Assembly: GCA_018268915.1 (NCBI GenBank) | Contig: JAFDVQ010000016.1 | Location: 124,001 to 188,000 of the forward strand | DNA: 64,000 nt | From: Acidobacteriota bacterium | GTDB taxonomy: Bacteria > Acidobacteriota > Terriglobia > Terriglobales > Acidobacteriaceae | Direction: 5' to 3' | Shown: positions 1 to 9,823 of the stretch, one piece after another | How positions within the stretch are numbered: position 1 is the first letter of the stretch | Layout: each line of letters starts with the position of its first letter | Made by a program: the position numbers and the translations under genes | Notes under the pieces: generated by a model | The model's database searches: none | Told to the model about the DNA's origin: nothing | The model's input: the letters and a program-made list of their open reading frames with translations, nothing else

Positions 1-1
1 T

Positions 2-1246
2 GCCTCCACAACGATCAACTACGTGGATCGGCAGACCATGTCGTTGCTCGCTCCGTACCTGAAGGTGTTGTACCACTGGTCCAACACCGACTATGTAAAC
101 CTGGTGATTGGTTTTCGAGTCGCGTATTCCATCGGCCAGACTGTCTGCGGCCGCCTGATGGACCGAATCGGAACGCGCACTGGCATAACGTTCACGGTGT
201 TCTTCTACTCGTTTGTTTCAGTCCTGACGCCTTTGGCCAACGGCATCCTGGGGTTCATGGGATTCCGTATCGCTTTGGGATTCGCGGAATCTGCAAATTG
301 GCCGACGGCGACCAAGGTGGTCTCGGAGTGGTTTCCTGCAAGAGAACGCGCCTTGGCTACGGCGTTCTTCGATAGCGGGTCTTCGATCGGAGGGGCGCTC
401 GCTCCTTTTCTCGTGCTGTGGATTTATTTCCACTGGGGCTGGCGAATGGCCTTTGCTGTGCCTGGGTTTCTCGGTTTTTTCTGGCTCTTTGTCTGGCGAA
501 AGTTTTACTACAGGCCTGAGGTTCATCCGCACATCTCTGCGAAGGAACGTGAGATGCTGCGGGTGGAGAAGCAGGCCGAGCAGCTTGCTAATAGCGACGC
601 GAAGCTGAGGTGGCGCGATCTGCTCAAGATTCCTCAGACCTGGGGCGTGATTGCTGCGCGAGCTCTCACAGATCCGGTATGGTTCTTCGTGGCGGATTTT
701 TTCCCAATCTATCTGGTGGGGAAGGGAATCGATCTTCGAAACGGATTAATTGCTATCTGGGTTCCGTTTCTAGCCGCTGATCTGGGCAATTTTGCCGGCG
801 GAGCGGCGTCAGGCTACCTGGTGAGACGCGGGTGGACTCTGGGATGGGCTCGCAAAGCAGTCGTGATTGTGGGCGGGTGCGGAGTAACGCTGTTAATTCC
901 AACCGTGTTCACGCATAACCTGGGGCTGATCACGGCGCTATTCGCGATATCGACCTTCTCGTATGCCGCCTTCAGCACAATCGCGAACGTCCTTCCTTCA
1001 GACTTGTATCCCAGCAGTGCTGTCGCTACCGTGAGCGGAGTAAGCGGCACCTTCGCCAGTCTCGGAACAATTGTTGCTATGAAGGCCGTGGGCTACCTGG
1101 CGGACGCAAGGGCAGGTATGGGTGGGCACGCATTCGATCCGATCTTGATTGCGAGCGGCATCATTCCTCTCATCGGGATGATTTTGGTTCTGCTCCTGGT
1201 CCGCAATTCGCGGGCGACCGACGAAGGCATCGTTCTTCGAATCTGA
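2..1246 (+). CDS. MFS transporter, ExuT-like (5' partial)
   Basis: This is an inner-membrane major facilitator, probably a proton or anion symporter for a sugar acid or related carboxylate. The frame is open from the window edge, so the N-terminus is missing. The first visible residues read INYVDRQ, typical of the end of helix 1 in the anion:cation symporter branch that includes the hexuronate transporter ExuT. The MFS loop 2-3 motif appears as GRLMDRIGTR, and hydrophobic segments continue to the C-terminus, consistent with about 12 helices in a family of 420-450 residues. It converges on the Asp-box protein gene with a 16-bp gap. The substrate is not shown by the sequence. Its place beside secreted sugar-related genes fits uptake of their products, which is inference. 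Confidence 0.85.
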   Translation, partial: ASTTINYVDRQTMSLLAPYLKVLYHWSNTDYVNLVIGFRVAYSIGQTVCGRLMDRIGTRTGITFTVFFYSFVSVLTPLANGILGFMGFRIALGFAESANWPTATKVVSEWFPARERALATAFFDSGSSIGGALAPFLVLWIYFHWGWRMAFAVPGFLGFFWLFVWRKFYYRPEVHPHISAKEREMLRVEKQAEQLANSDAKLRWRDLLKIPQTWGVIAARALTDPVWFFVADFFPIYLVGKGIDLRNGLIAIWVPFLAADLGNFAGGAASGYLVRRGWTLGWARKAVVIVGGCGVTLLIPTVFTHNLGLITALFAISTFSYAAFSTIANVLPSDLYPSSAVATVSGVSGTFASLGTIVAMKAVGYLADARAGMGGHAFDPILIASGIIPLIGMILVLLLVRNSRATDEGIVLRI

Positions 1247-1262
1247 AGCCTCCTTTGGAAGA

Positions 1263-3533
1263 CTAATGTCCAACTTCCAATTGTGGAGTGACGATGTCTC
1301 TGTGCACGGGTCCACTGAGCGAGACATGCCAGACTCCTCCGCCGAAAGTCGTGATGTAAACCATTGCCGGATCTTCCAGGTCCGGCATGACACGATGACC
1401 CCACTTGAAGTTATACGAGGAGATTCGTGTCCAGTGCTCTCCCCGGTCGACAGACTGCCACGCGGACGACTCGAACCCTGCTGCATAAAGCCGCCTGGAA
1501 TTTCGAGGATCAATGGTTACGTCGTAGATATGCTGATCACGATCCAGCACGCTCTTCCAACTTTTCCCGCCATCCTGCGACAGGAAGATGCCTCCGCCAA
1601 TTCCGTGCGTTGAAGTAGCTCGGGTCCATGCGGCGAGATAGAGTCGGTTTGAATCTTGGGGATCAACGGTGAGCCCGTTGGGCCCATTCACGTTGTCAGG
1701 AAGCTTGACGGGTGTCCAGGTCTCGGCGCCGTCAGACGACTTGTAGAGTGCGCCATCTCCGCTCGTCCCGATGCTGCCGTCTTCACTGCGACGGGCAATC
1801 ACGACGTAGAGCGTCCCGTCCGATGCGCGAGCCAAACGCCACGCGAAGGGTTCATTCTGAGTTATTCCCTTGTTCTTGAGTGTCCATGTGGCTCCGTCGT
1901 CTGTGCTCTTGTACACACCACGGCCGAACGCGGCTGCCCATAGAGTGCGCTTTCCAACGGGACTGGTGGGATCGAGCAGGATGTGCGTGGGGGCTGTCTC
2001 GGGCATTCCGGCATTGGAGGGCTTCCAAGTCCGCCCTCCGTCGACACTCACAGATATCCCACCTTTGAATTGAGTGACTGGAGTATGTCGCCACATTTTT
2101 GGTCGAGGAAGGTCGTGCGTTCCGCTCATTGCGCCCCACATCTTGTTTTTCACAGCGGGGTCGAACACAACCCAATAGGTGGTGTTGTCCCAAGCGGGTG
2201 GAACACCTTTGACCGAACGTATCCAGGAGCGACCATTATCTTCACTTCGAAACAGGCCTATGTCTGTGGTGGGGATAAAGCGACGCGTGTGATCGAACGG
2301 ATCGTAGAGGTATCCATAGTTGGTAGTCACGTCCAAGCCGGTGCTTACCCAGCCCTCACCGGAGGCGCGCCTTGAATATGCGGCATTCCAGTTGGCCCCA
2401 CCATCCTTCGTGATCATGGTGCGACCGAAGTCGGTGCCAATCGCCAGATCCGCATTTTGATCTGCTACTCCAAGGTCGAGCGGGTTTTCTGCCCAATCCA
2501 CACTGATGGCGGGGATCCACGCATCGTGAACATTGGCTGCCTGAACTCCTGCTTCCTTCCACTCCAGCGTCCAGGTACGGGCGGCATCCCGTGTGCGAGC
2601 AATGCCCATCCATGTCTTTCCATCCGCTTGCAGATGACTGAACGACACGTATGCAGACTCAGGATGATTCAAGCTGGTTGCAATTGCGCGGACTTTCGCA
2701 TTCTGGCCGGGAAGGGAAGAAGGCACCCAGGTAGCACCACGATCTCTCGAGATGAAGATTCCCTTTTCTGAAGTCGCATACAGCACCGTGCCTTCTTTGC
2801 TTGAGAAGCCTGCGCTGACGTCGGTCAGAGTAACTCCAGCCGGAGCTGACCGCTCTTGCCATTGTTGATTGATTCGCACGGTGAAGCCTCTGCTGCCACC
2901 GGCATAAATGTCGCGATGAGACGGGTCGGAGAGAGGATCAATCCAAACTCCCTGAGGAGCGCTGGGAAGGTCATGAAGCTTTTCCCACGAGTCGCCTGCG
3001 TCTTTCGATGCGAAGAGAGCTGCGTTGTGATCTTTAACGCCGGCCGCCACCATAACACGAGAGTTCTGAGGATCGATAGCGAGCGCGACAATATCTCCCA
3101 CGGGATTCGCGCCGGAGATGATCGACTCGTCGGAGTGGTCGGAACTCATCTGAACGCCACGAACGCTCGATGCTTTGGGCCAGACCAGGCTCCAACTCGC
3201 GCCATCGTCGGTGCTCCGCCATAGCGCTTCGGTGCCAGCATACATGGTATGTGAATTGAGCGGATCGAAAGCGAAGAATCGAACTGCCCCTCGCAGATTG
3301 AACATGCGCCAGGAATCCCCACCGTCATGGCTGATATAGGAGCCCGTCATATCGCAAGCGATCAACATCTCTCGCGGATCGTGAGGGCTGATGGTGGGAT
3401 GAAACATGGCTCCTCCACCGCCTGGCCCTACTACCTGAGATTTGTTAGGGGATTCGGCCAGGGCGGATGCTGTCATGATGGCAGCCAATGTGAGGGCTAT
3501 TACGAATCGTTTCATTATCTTGTGTTTTAGCAT
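1263..3533 (-). CDS. Secreted Asp-box (BNR/GH74-like) repeat protein
   Basis: This is a 756-residue exported protein made almost wholly of Asp-box repeats (S/T-x-D-x-G-x-x-W). About twelve are visible, for example SHDGGDSW, STDDGASW, TKDGGANW, SVDGGRTW and SQDGGKSW; two are degenerate (TRDAARTW, SSDGAETW). Such repeats build the beta-propellers of sialidases, GH74 xyloglucanases and VPS10/YCF48-like proteins. No GH74 catalytic aspartates could be assigned with confidence, so hydrolase activity is not claimed. The signal peptide follows KR near residue 10 and ends around ASALA-ES. I start at ATG 3533, preceded by AGGAG at 3545-3549; the ATG at 3515 has no ribosome site. The gene diverges from the Oar receptor at 3796, which suggests polysaccharide sensing, binding or degradation. 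Confidence 0.85.
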   Translation of the reverse strand: MLKHKIMKRFVIALTLAAIMTASALAESPNKSQVVGPGGGGAMFHPTISPHDPREMLIACDMTGSYISHDGGDSWRMFNLRGAVRFFAFDPLNSHTMYAGTEALWRSTDDGASWSLVWPKASSVRGVQMSSDHSDESIISGANPVGDIVALAIDPQNSRVMVAAGVKDHNAALFASKDAGDSWEKLHDLPSAPQGVWIDPLSDPSHRDIYAGGSRGFTVRINQQWQERSAPAGVTLTDVSAGFSSKEGTVLYATSEKGIFISRDRGATWVPSSLPGQNAKVRAIATSLNHPESAYVSFSHLQADGKTWMGIARTRDAARTWTLEWKEAGVQAANVHDAWIPAISVDWAENPLDLGVADQNADLAIGTDFGRTMITKDGGANWNAAYSRRASGEGWVSTGLDVTTNYGYLYDPFDHTRRFIPTTDIGLFRSEDNGRSWIRSVKGVPPAWDNTTYWVVFDPAVKNKMWGAMSGTHDLPRPKMWRHTPVTQFKGGISVSVDGGRTWKPSNAGMPETAPTHILLDPTSPVGKRTLWAAAFGRGVYKSTDDGATWTLKNKGITQNEPFAWRLARASDGTLYVVIARRSEDGSIGTSGDGALYKSSDGAETWTPVKLPDNVNGPNGLTVDPQDSNRLYLAAWTRATSTHGIGGGIFLSQDGGKSWKSVLDRDQHIYDVTIDPRNSRRLYAAGFESSAWQSVDRGEHWTRISSYNFKWGHRVMPDLEDPAMVYITTFGGGVWHVSLSGPVHRDIVTPQLEVGH

Positions 3534-3620
3534 GCGCAAGGGTTCTCCTGCCAGAGCAAAAAATCCGGTCGCGCAATCAGACGCAAAGGAAGTTTGCTTC
3601 TCGAGGATCGAAGGGCAATT

Positions 3621-3635
3621 TGTAAACGTTTTACA
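3621..3635. promoter_or_regulatory. Candidate LacI-family operator
   Basis: The near-palindrome TGTAAACGTTTTACA, centred on AACGTT, lies between the divergent Asp-box gene and the Oar receptor gene. It resembles LacI/CcpA-type half-sites. On the minus strand a TATAAA box (3644-3649) sits just upstream, so the palindrome would cover the predicted transcript start of the Asp-box gene, a repressing position. No LacI-family gene is in the window, so the regulator is unknown. Confidence 0.4.
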
Positions 3636-3795
3636 GGATTACATTTATATCGAAGCATGTTGCAGACCGTGACTCGCGCGCACGATAGATCCTGCTGCTC
3701 ATCCCAGAAAAACCTGATCAGTTTGTCATTTTTGTTTGCTTTTCTTTGCTTACGTGTGATATCTCCGTAATTACTTTCTGGAGGTTTAGCAGGCT

Positions 3796-6700
3796 TTGAA
3801 ACGCTCAATACGGTCCCCATGGTTGCTGCTCGTCCTGATTCTGGGTAGCGTTGTTCATCTTCCAATGCTGTTGGCGCAAGGAACGGACCTCGGCACGATT
3901 GCCGGCACCGTAACGGATTCGAGAGGAGCCATCATCCGATCGGCAAAGGTTGAGATTACCGACCTTGCCACTCACTCGGTAAGATTGGCGACGACCAACG
4001 ATCGGGGCGAATACACGGCTCCTGCTTTGCCGAGCGGCCAATACAAAGTTGTGATCAAGGCCACCGGTTTTGCTGATTCGGTGGTGACTGGAATTCGGTT
4101 GAACGGTTCCGATGCTGCCCGAGCCGACGCAGTGATGCAGGTTGCAACAACCTCGTCCACTGTCGAGGTGACCACAGAGGCTCCAATCATCAATACGCAG
4201 GATCAGTCGCTTAGCGAAAGCCTCACTTCGGCGCAAGTCATCGATCTTCCTCGCGACAGCCGTGATGTCTTCTCCTTCCTCTACAACAATCCGAACATTA
4301 CGCAGAGCGATGAACCGGGAGACTTCAAATTCATCGGATCGCAGAGCTACGGCGCCAGCTTCTCTGTTGATGGTCAGCGTTCCAATGGGGGTATCTTCGG
4401 CCAGGCCACCGCGACGGAACCGACTCTCGAGGCGGTCGGAGACCTGAATGTTCTTTCCGAAACGTTCAGCGCTGAGTATGCAGGTATCGCTAACGTTCGC
4501 GTGACCACAAAGCGCGGCGGCTCGACCTACAACGGTTCGCTTTTTTACAACAACAAAAATTCAGCCCTTGCCGCGTGGACATTGGCCGACAAGGATACCC
4601 TCGCCAACTTCGCACCGACTGTCTTTCAGCCGACGTTCAATAAGCCGTATTTCAACGTTACAGATGCCGGCGGATCGTTTGGTGGTCCAATCCCCAAGGT
4701 GAAGAAGACCTGGTTCTTTGGCGCCTATGAACACAACTGGACGGTGGAACCTTCTGAGGCTGCCTCGACAACGATGCCTCACCCCAGTCTGCTTGCTGGA
4801 GATTTTTCGCTGCTGAATGATTCGGCGAAGCCCCTGGTTGGCAATGCGAACCTGAGCCCATCCGAGATTGCGACGGATACGGTTTTGGTTGATGGCACGC
4901 TGCGCTTCATCAAAATACCGGATCGCCTTCTGAATCCAGTCACCACGAAACTGATCGATCTCTACTATCCAAAGATCGGATTGTCCGCGCCGATCAATCC
5001 TGCGAACGGCCGCATTCCTTCTTATTCGACGAGCGTCCCCGGACAAGCGAACCAGGACAAGGCCTCCGTGCGAATCGATCATGATTTCAACGAGGAGAAT
5101 CATCTTTACGGCGTCTACCATTTCTCCCGGCAGGACACCGCTCTCAATCTCGTCGTAGCCCCCTACACCGGGCTGGGGCTCACTCACACTGACCGAAAGA
5201 ATCATGCCGTGTCACTTTCGTACTCGCATGTCTTTACACCGAACATCGTGAACGAGGCCCGAGGCGGCTTCAACAAGCAACATCTCTTTACCCATAGCAA
5301 TACGACTCTGAAAGGGTTTCTTTCCAGCATCGGCTTCTCAGATGCAGACATCGAGGCTTACGGGTCAGTAGTGGGTCCTCAGGAACTGGATACCTTCGGC
5401 CATATGGCGGTCAGTTTCGGCAGCGGCTTCCAGGCCTTCAGCAATGGCGGACGCAACACCGATCGCCCTATGGATCAGGACTTGATCACCTTTGGCGACA
5501 CGCTAACCTGGTCGCTGGGCAGGCACACGATCAAAGCCGGCGCCGATTTCGTTTCGAATAATGCGGTCGATGGATTCGCTGTGAATCGAGGAAGTCCTCG
5601 CGGAGCCATCGCATATACCGGAAGTGGTCCCAACGCTCTCGCCAGTTTTCTTCAGGGGCTTGCGCCTGCTACGGCTACTTTCGTTAATCAGCCTCGGCCT
5701 GCCATGGATGTTTCCAACTGGGAGACGGGATACTTCGTTCAGGACGATTTTCACGTCACTCGTCGTCTCACGCTCAATCTGGGCATGAGGTATGAATTCT
5801 TCACGCCCTTCGTTGACAAGAATGATCTGATGGCCAACTTCGATCCGAATTACAACGATACGGCAGCAGGACATCCTGGCCGGTACATCATTCCGTCCAC
5901 GAAGACGCTCAAGTATCTGGATCCCAATATCGTCGCTTTCGGATATGCGCTGGCATCTGATGCAGGACTGGGCGTAGGCCGCGGGCTGGTGCGTACCGAC
6001 AAGACCAGCTTCGGTCCACGCGTTGGCGCAGCGTTCCTGATCACTCCGAAGAGTGTCGTTCGCGGTGGATACGGACTCTACTATCCGACCTCGGCAGCTC
6101 AAGGCATCCGCGATCCAATTGCAACGAATCCTTTCAACAACACGCGGACTATGAATGGACCGACGGGCGGGTGGCCAGTCAGCGGTTCGACGACCGGCAC
6201 CAGCCCTATCAACGGAGGAACGCTCAAGCCATTCGGCAATACGCCAACAGCGAACTACGTTCCAGTAAATCTTCGCAATCCGCGGACACAGCAGTGGAAC
6301 GTAACGTATGAACAGCAAATCCCCTGGCAGTCTTCGCTTCGATTCTCCTATATAGGAGCGAAGCAGACTGGTCAGATCGTCGGACGGGATTTGGACATGA
6401 TCGCACCGAGCGACAATCCATTCGGAACAACGATTGGAGATGGCGTGACACCGTGCGATCCGATCAACAACGGCGACTGTGCATACTCCGATGCCGATGC
6501 TGCCCGCCTCAGGTTCCCAGCTCTGGGCGACTACATCCTCGGGTACGGAAACCTCGGACATAGCCTTACGGGATCATTCCAGGCCCAGGCGCAGAGGCAG
6601 ACCAAGTCTCTCTATTTCAGCGTTGCCTACACGTATCTTGACCAGAACTCTTCGGGTCTCGATCTCGGTAACTCCAGCCTGGGTGGTGCGGCTTACAACC

Positions 6701-7482
6701 CGTTTGAGCCTGACAGCGACTACGGTCCGGAGAGCTTCACGTCCCGTCATCGGGTAGTGGGTAACGGCGTTTTTGACTTGCCAGTCGGACACGGGCACGC
6801 GTACCTCAATAACGGTTCAGGATTCGCAGAGGCCATTTTGGGCGGGTGGCAGGCGACAACCAACTTGTTTGTGAAGTCGGGCACGCCATACACGCCTTTC
6901 TGGTTCTGTGACGACTGCGATCCGGTCACTCCCGGCAATGTGGGATCTGGCGCTATCGACGCAGTTGGCGATTTCAACGGACCGTCATTCCGACCGGTAA
7001 TCAGCGGGGACTACAAAAAGGCAGCCTCTGGCTATCAGTGGAATGCGAGCGGCTTCAGCCTGCCATCCATCGGCAGCGACCTTTACACACAAGCCGGAGT
7101 CGCAAAGCGCAACGCCCTTATCGGTCCTGGAACTTTCGGCATGAACCTTGGACTGCATAAGTCGTTTCACCTCTACGAGCGTGCATCCATTCAGGTGGGC
7201 GCCGACTTTGACAATGTGTTCAACCATCCGATGAAGGCACCCGATATCAGTGACGGCGGTGGAGGCGGAACTTTTGCGATGCTAGGCGACTTCTTCCTGG
7301 GAGTAGACCAGAACCCATCTTCCACTCCCGGTCAGCAACCGTCACTGCTCCCGCTCGATCCTAACCCGGACGATGGGCTCGTGAACTATAACCCCGACTT
7401 TGGGCGTCTGTACCGCAGCTACTCGCAAGAGGGTGTGGATAGCCGGCGATCCATTCGGCTGAGAGCTCGCATTACGTTCTAA
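3796..7482 (+). CDS. Oar-like TonB-dependent receptor
   Basis: This 1228-residue outer-membrane protein has a signal peptide (about residues 1-28, ending LLAQ), then a carboxypeptidase-regulatory-like fold (GTIAGTVTDSRGAIIRSAKV, about 33-110), a plug-like region, and a long beta-barrel ending in Phe (RLRARITF), the usual outer-membrane assembly signal. The length matches Acidobacteriota Oar proteins of 1000-1250 residues. Such receptors import or bind large nutrients with TonB energy; the ligand is not deducible. The start is TTG 3796, preceded by GGAGG at 3780-3784; no ATG lies in frame nearby that would keep the signal peptide. It diverges from the Asp-box gene and ends at a strong terminator. 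Confidence 0.93.
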   Translation: MKRSIRSPWLLLVLILGSVVHLPMLLAQGTDLGTIAGTVTDSRGAIIRSAKVEITDLATHSVRLATTNDRGEYTAPALPSGQYKVVIKATGFADSVVTGIRLNGSDAARADAVMQVATTSSTVEVTTEAPIINTQDQSLSESLTSAQVIDLPRDSRDVFSFLYNNPNITQSDEPGDFKFIGSQSYGASFSVDGQRSNGGIFGQATATEPTLEAVGDLNVLSETFSAEYAGIANVRVTTKRGGSTYNGSLFYNNKNSALAAWTLADKDTLANFAPTVFQPTFNKPYFNVTDAGGSFGGPIPKVKKTWFFGAYEHNWTVEPSEAASTTMPHPSLLAGDFSLLNDSAKPLVGNANLSPSEIATDTVLVDGTLRFIKIPDRLLNPVTTKLIDLYYPKIGLSAPINPANGRIPSYSTSVPGQANQDKASVRIDHDFNEENHLYGVYHFSRQDTALNLVVAPYTGLGLTHTDRKNHAVSLSYSHVFTPNIVNEARGGFNKQHLFTHSNTTLKGFLSSIGFSDADIEAYGSVVGPQELDTFGHMAVSFGSGFQAFSNGGRNTDRPMDQDLITFGDTLTWSLGRHTIKAGADFVSNNAVDGFAVNRGSPRGAIAYTGSGPNALASFLQGLAPATATFVNQPRPAMDVSNWETGYFVQDDFHVTRRLTLNLGMRYEFFTPFVDKNDLMANFDPNYNDTAAGHPGRYIIPSTKTLKYLDPNIVAFGYALASDAGLGVGRGLVRTDKTSFGPRVGAAFLITPKSVVRGGYGLYYPTSAAQGIRDPIATNPFNNTRTMNGPTGGWPVSGSTTGTSPINGGTLKPFGNTPTANYVPVNLRNPRTQQWNVTYEQQIPWQSSLRFSYIGAKQTGQIVGRDLDMIAPSDNPFGTTIGDGVTPCDPINNGDCAYSDADAARLRFPALGDYILGYGNLGHSLTGSFQAQAQRQTKSLYFSVAYTYLDQNSSGLDLGNSSLGGAAYNPFEPDSDYGPESFTSRHRVVGNGVFDLPVGHGHAYLNNGSGFAEAILGGWQATTNLFVKSGTPYTPFWFCDDCDPVTPGNVGSGAIDAVGDFNGPSFRPVISGDYKKAASGYQWNASGFSLPSIGSDLYTQAGVAKRNALIGPGTFGMNLGLHKSFHLYERASIQVGADFDNVFNHPMKAPDISDGGGGGTFAMLGDFFLGVDQNPSSTPGQQPSLLPLDPNPDDGLVNYNPDFGRLYRSYSQEGVDSRRSIRLRARITF

Positions 7483-7500
7483 GACAAGCTGGTTCCAAGG

Positions 7501-7539
7501 CTAAGGGCCGGTGGAGAAATCCACCGGCCTAGCTTTTTT
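7501..7539 (+). terminator. Rho-independent terminator after Oar receptor
   Basis: A perfect 10-bp stem (GGCCGGTGGA, loop GAAA, TCCACCGGCC, 7506-7529) is followed by AGC and six T residues. CTA and TAG on the outer sides extend the pairing past a 2-nt bulge. It lies 23 bp after the receptor stop codon. Confidence 0.92.
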
Positions 7540-7698
7540 GCAATAGCACTGCTTCCCATGTCTCCAAAACCGGGAGCATGGGGCACCAAGATCGTTGTAT
7601 GACCTGCCCTGAGACGTTGAACGTTCTCTGATGTTCGGAGGTGAGCGACCGAGCCCAATGCAATCAAGTGGACAGGTAGACGGAAAGGTACAAAGAAC

Positions 7699-8406
7699 TT
7701 ACTTCTGCTCGACCAGCTTGAGTGTTCCAAATCGTTCTGGAGTATGGAATGTCTCGGTCATTGGGGCTTGCCATGCGATCGATTTTCTTCGTTCGAGCGG
7801 ACCCTGACTGCGGAAAAGGTTGGCCCGAAATATGTTGCCCGCAGCGGGGTTACGTTCGTCGATCGATCGGAACGGAATTCGCATCACGCCGTACCAGATG
7901 CGTTTCTCGTGATCGATTCGCGCGGCTACCCTAAAGCCCGAGTTCCAAATCCAGCCCACCTCGTGATGAGGCAAGGCGAGGTTGATGTCGAGATCGATCC
8001 ATTCACCCTGCGGCGAGAGCTCAAACTCTTTGTAGCGTTTTATGTCTGAGAAGTCAGATCCGATAAAGAGCTCAGCCACATCCCAATTCCAGAGTTCATT
8101 GGTCTCAGTGGTCGTGTCGGGCGACGGCTTGAGATTCAGCTCCTGATACGGACAGATGTAGAGCAGATAGAGATTTTCGGAAGTCCACCGGGAGCGTACC
8201 TCAGTTCGATGTCCGGGAACGAGCATGCCATGATTGTCCAACTCAGCATAGGTTGGAATCGCGCCCCGCCAGAACGCGGTCTGCGGATCGGTGCTCAACT
8301 CGACATCGTGAAGAGCATGTACGCTTTGAAACAATTCGGACTTAATCGTTTGCCCCGCTGCAGTGCAAGTCGCAGCGATGAGGCAAGCGGCTCCCACGAT
8401 CTTCAT
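7699..8406 (-). CDS. Secreted CBM9-like carbohydrate-binding protein
   Basis: This 235-residue exported protein consists of one CBM9-like beta-sandwich after a signal peptide (MKIVGAACLIAATCTAAGQ). The family pattern is visible: an early W with a following basic or threonine strand, LYLLYICPYQ, the central W-D-V-A-E-L-F-I segment, a Y-K-E-F-E-L-S-P strand, and the late W-Y-G-V-M-R-I-P strand. Members bind sugars and are often stand-alone in Bacteroidota and Acidobacteriota. I start at ATG 8406 because GAGGTG lies 7 bases before it; an upstream TTG at 8421 would overlap that site. It follows the amidohydrolase gene by 27 bp on the same strand, so the two are probably co-transcribed and act in the periplasm or on the cell surface. 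Confidence 0.82.
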   Translation of the reverse strand: MKIVGAACLIAATCTAAGQTIKSELFQSVHALHDVELSTDPQTAFWRGAIPTYAELDNHGMLVPGHRTEVRSRWTSENLYLLYICPYQELNLKPSPDTTTETNELWNWDVAELFIGSDFSDIKRYKEFELSPQGEWIDLDINLALPHHEVGWIWNSGFRVAARIDHEKRIWYGVMRIPFRSIDERNPAAGNIFRANLFRSQGPLERRKSIAWQAPMTETFHTPERFGTLKLVEQK

Positions 8407-8433
8407 ATTGGAGCACCTCAAGATTGCGCGGGT

Positions 8434-9636
8434 CTACACAGAGACGTGCAACTCGCGAGCTGCGTTCTCATAGTAAACCTTGCGCAGAATGGATTCCGGA
8501 AGGCCAATGCCATAGATGCGCCAGCGGCCTTGCGGGGGAACATTCGCAGGCGCATAGTCGAAGTATTCGTCTTCTGTTTCGAGAAAGCGGTAGTAGATCT
8601 CGTAGAGCTTGTCGTTGAATACCTGTTGCGGGAATTCGTCTCCGTGAGGAGTGGCGTCCGTTCCAAACAGAATGCGATCCTGGTGCTTGTCGAAGAAGGC
8701 CCACGAGGCGCGCGGCTGACGGCCTAGCTCTCCGATGCGGGCAGCGATATCCACCGTGATGTTGCTGAACCGATCGAGATTCTCTGAGACGTTCCCGAGA
8801 TTCTCTGCGAAATTTCCAACGTGGAGCACGATAAACCTTGTCTTGGGATGCCGAGCGAAGACGCGGTTCCTTGCTTCCAGCAATTCGGCATTCGACGGAA
8901 AGTCGCCGCCGTGAAAAGACCAATCGGGATGGTTGCTGAGCTCCTCGTACCGCTCATTGAAGCGATCAGTGGGTGAGAAGAAAGCAATTGGATCCGAGAC
9001 GTGGATCGCAACCGGCATGTTGAGCTGACCGCATGTGTCCCACATCGGATCGAAGCGCGGGTCGTCAATCTTCACCAAAGTTCCGGACGTGATATTCGAT
9101 CGTAGATACAGACCAAGCGTCTTCAGAATCTTGAGTCCCCGGGCGCCATCTCTATGCGCCTGTTCAATTGCCTGCGCCTGAAGTTTCGGATAGTTGGGGT
9201 CGAGGAATTGGGGGTAGGATGGCTCGGTAAAGGTGTAGAAGCGATCGGGATGAGCGCGATCGTATTTTTTAACGGTCTCGGCCAGGCCATCTCCGAAGCC
9301 GCCTGTCAGGTTGACCATGGAACGAATGTTTTTGCGCTCCATCACTGCGAGAAGCTCTTCCGGCGTGCCGAAGTATTGCCGTTCCGACGAGAGCTCGACG
9401 CCATTTTTGGATACAGCAGCACCGCTGATATGAGTGTGAACGTCGATCACAGGAAAACGCGATCGTGCGACGTGCGTTTCCTTCACCTGGAGCATGCTTT
9501 TTGGTTCGTAGTCTGCCAGTTGCAGCTTCTGGGGAGTTGGGGTAGTGCCTGCCTGCGCAGATACTCGTGCGGCCTGGGCTACGGTTCCGCTAAGCATTCC
9601 CAGTCCAGTCGAATACAGCATTTCGCGTCGATTCAT
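8434..9636 (-). CDS. Tat-exported amidohydrolase-family protein
   Basis: This metal-dependent TIM-barrel hydrolase belongs to the amidohydrolase-2 (COG2159-like) group, about 400 residues. Visible metal and catalytic sites are the HxH motif in VIDVHTHISG, a His in VAIHVSDP, a His in IVLHVGN and the Asp in LFGTDATP. The N-terminus MNRREMLYSTGLGMLSG is a twin-arginine signal, so it folds in the cytoplasm and is exported. I use ATG 9636 with GGAG about 12 bases upstream rather than the TTG two codons earlier. Relatives include decarboxylases and lactonases, so the reaction is open; it is not a recognisable GlcNAc or GalNAc-6-phosphate deacetylase. It sits in the minus-strand run after gatZ (187-bp gap) and before the CBM9-like gene. 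Confidence 0.85.
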   Translation of the reverse strand: MNRREMLYSTGLGMLSGTVAQAARVSAQAGTTPTPQKLQLADYEPKSMLQVKETHVARSRFPVIDVHTHISGAAVSKNGVELSSERQYFGTPEELLAVMERKNIRSMVNLTGGFGDGLAETVKKYDRAHPDRFYTFTEPSYPQFLDPNYPKLQAQAIEQAHRDGARGLKILKTLGLYLRSNITSGTLVKIDDPRFDPMWDTCGQLNMPVAIHVSDPIAFFSPTDRFNERYEELSNHPDWSFHGGDFPSNAELLEARNRVFARHPKTRFIVLHVGNFAENLGNVSENLDRFSNITVDIAARIGELGRQPRASWAFFDKHQDRILFGTDATPHGDEFPQQVFNDKLYEIYYRFLETEDEYFDYAPANVPPQGRWRIYGIGLPESILRKVYYENAARELHVSV

Positions 9637-9823
9637 GACCAAAACATCTCCGTGTGTGGTGTACTGCCTGAGCCATGGTTAAGCAGCCAGTGCGCACGAT
9701 CCGTTTTGCGGCACGGATCAGGTACGACGTTGTTCCCCGAGTGGGTTCCGCTTGCGTTGATAATTCATACATCCGAACGGGCGCACAGACTGGCATAGAA
9801 GAGCTTCTCTCCCCGTGTACTGC

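Noticed and set aside
5503..6561. 352-codon antisense open frame within the first Oar gene
   Set aside because: It lies entirely opposite a clear receptor coding sequence; its Arg/Ser/Cys-rich composition is that of a shadow frame.
7555..7581. Second hairpin after the first Oar terminator (CCCATG/CATGGG)
   Set aside because: Bulged stem without T-run and downstream of a strong terminator; no role can be supported.
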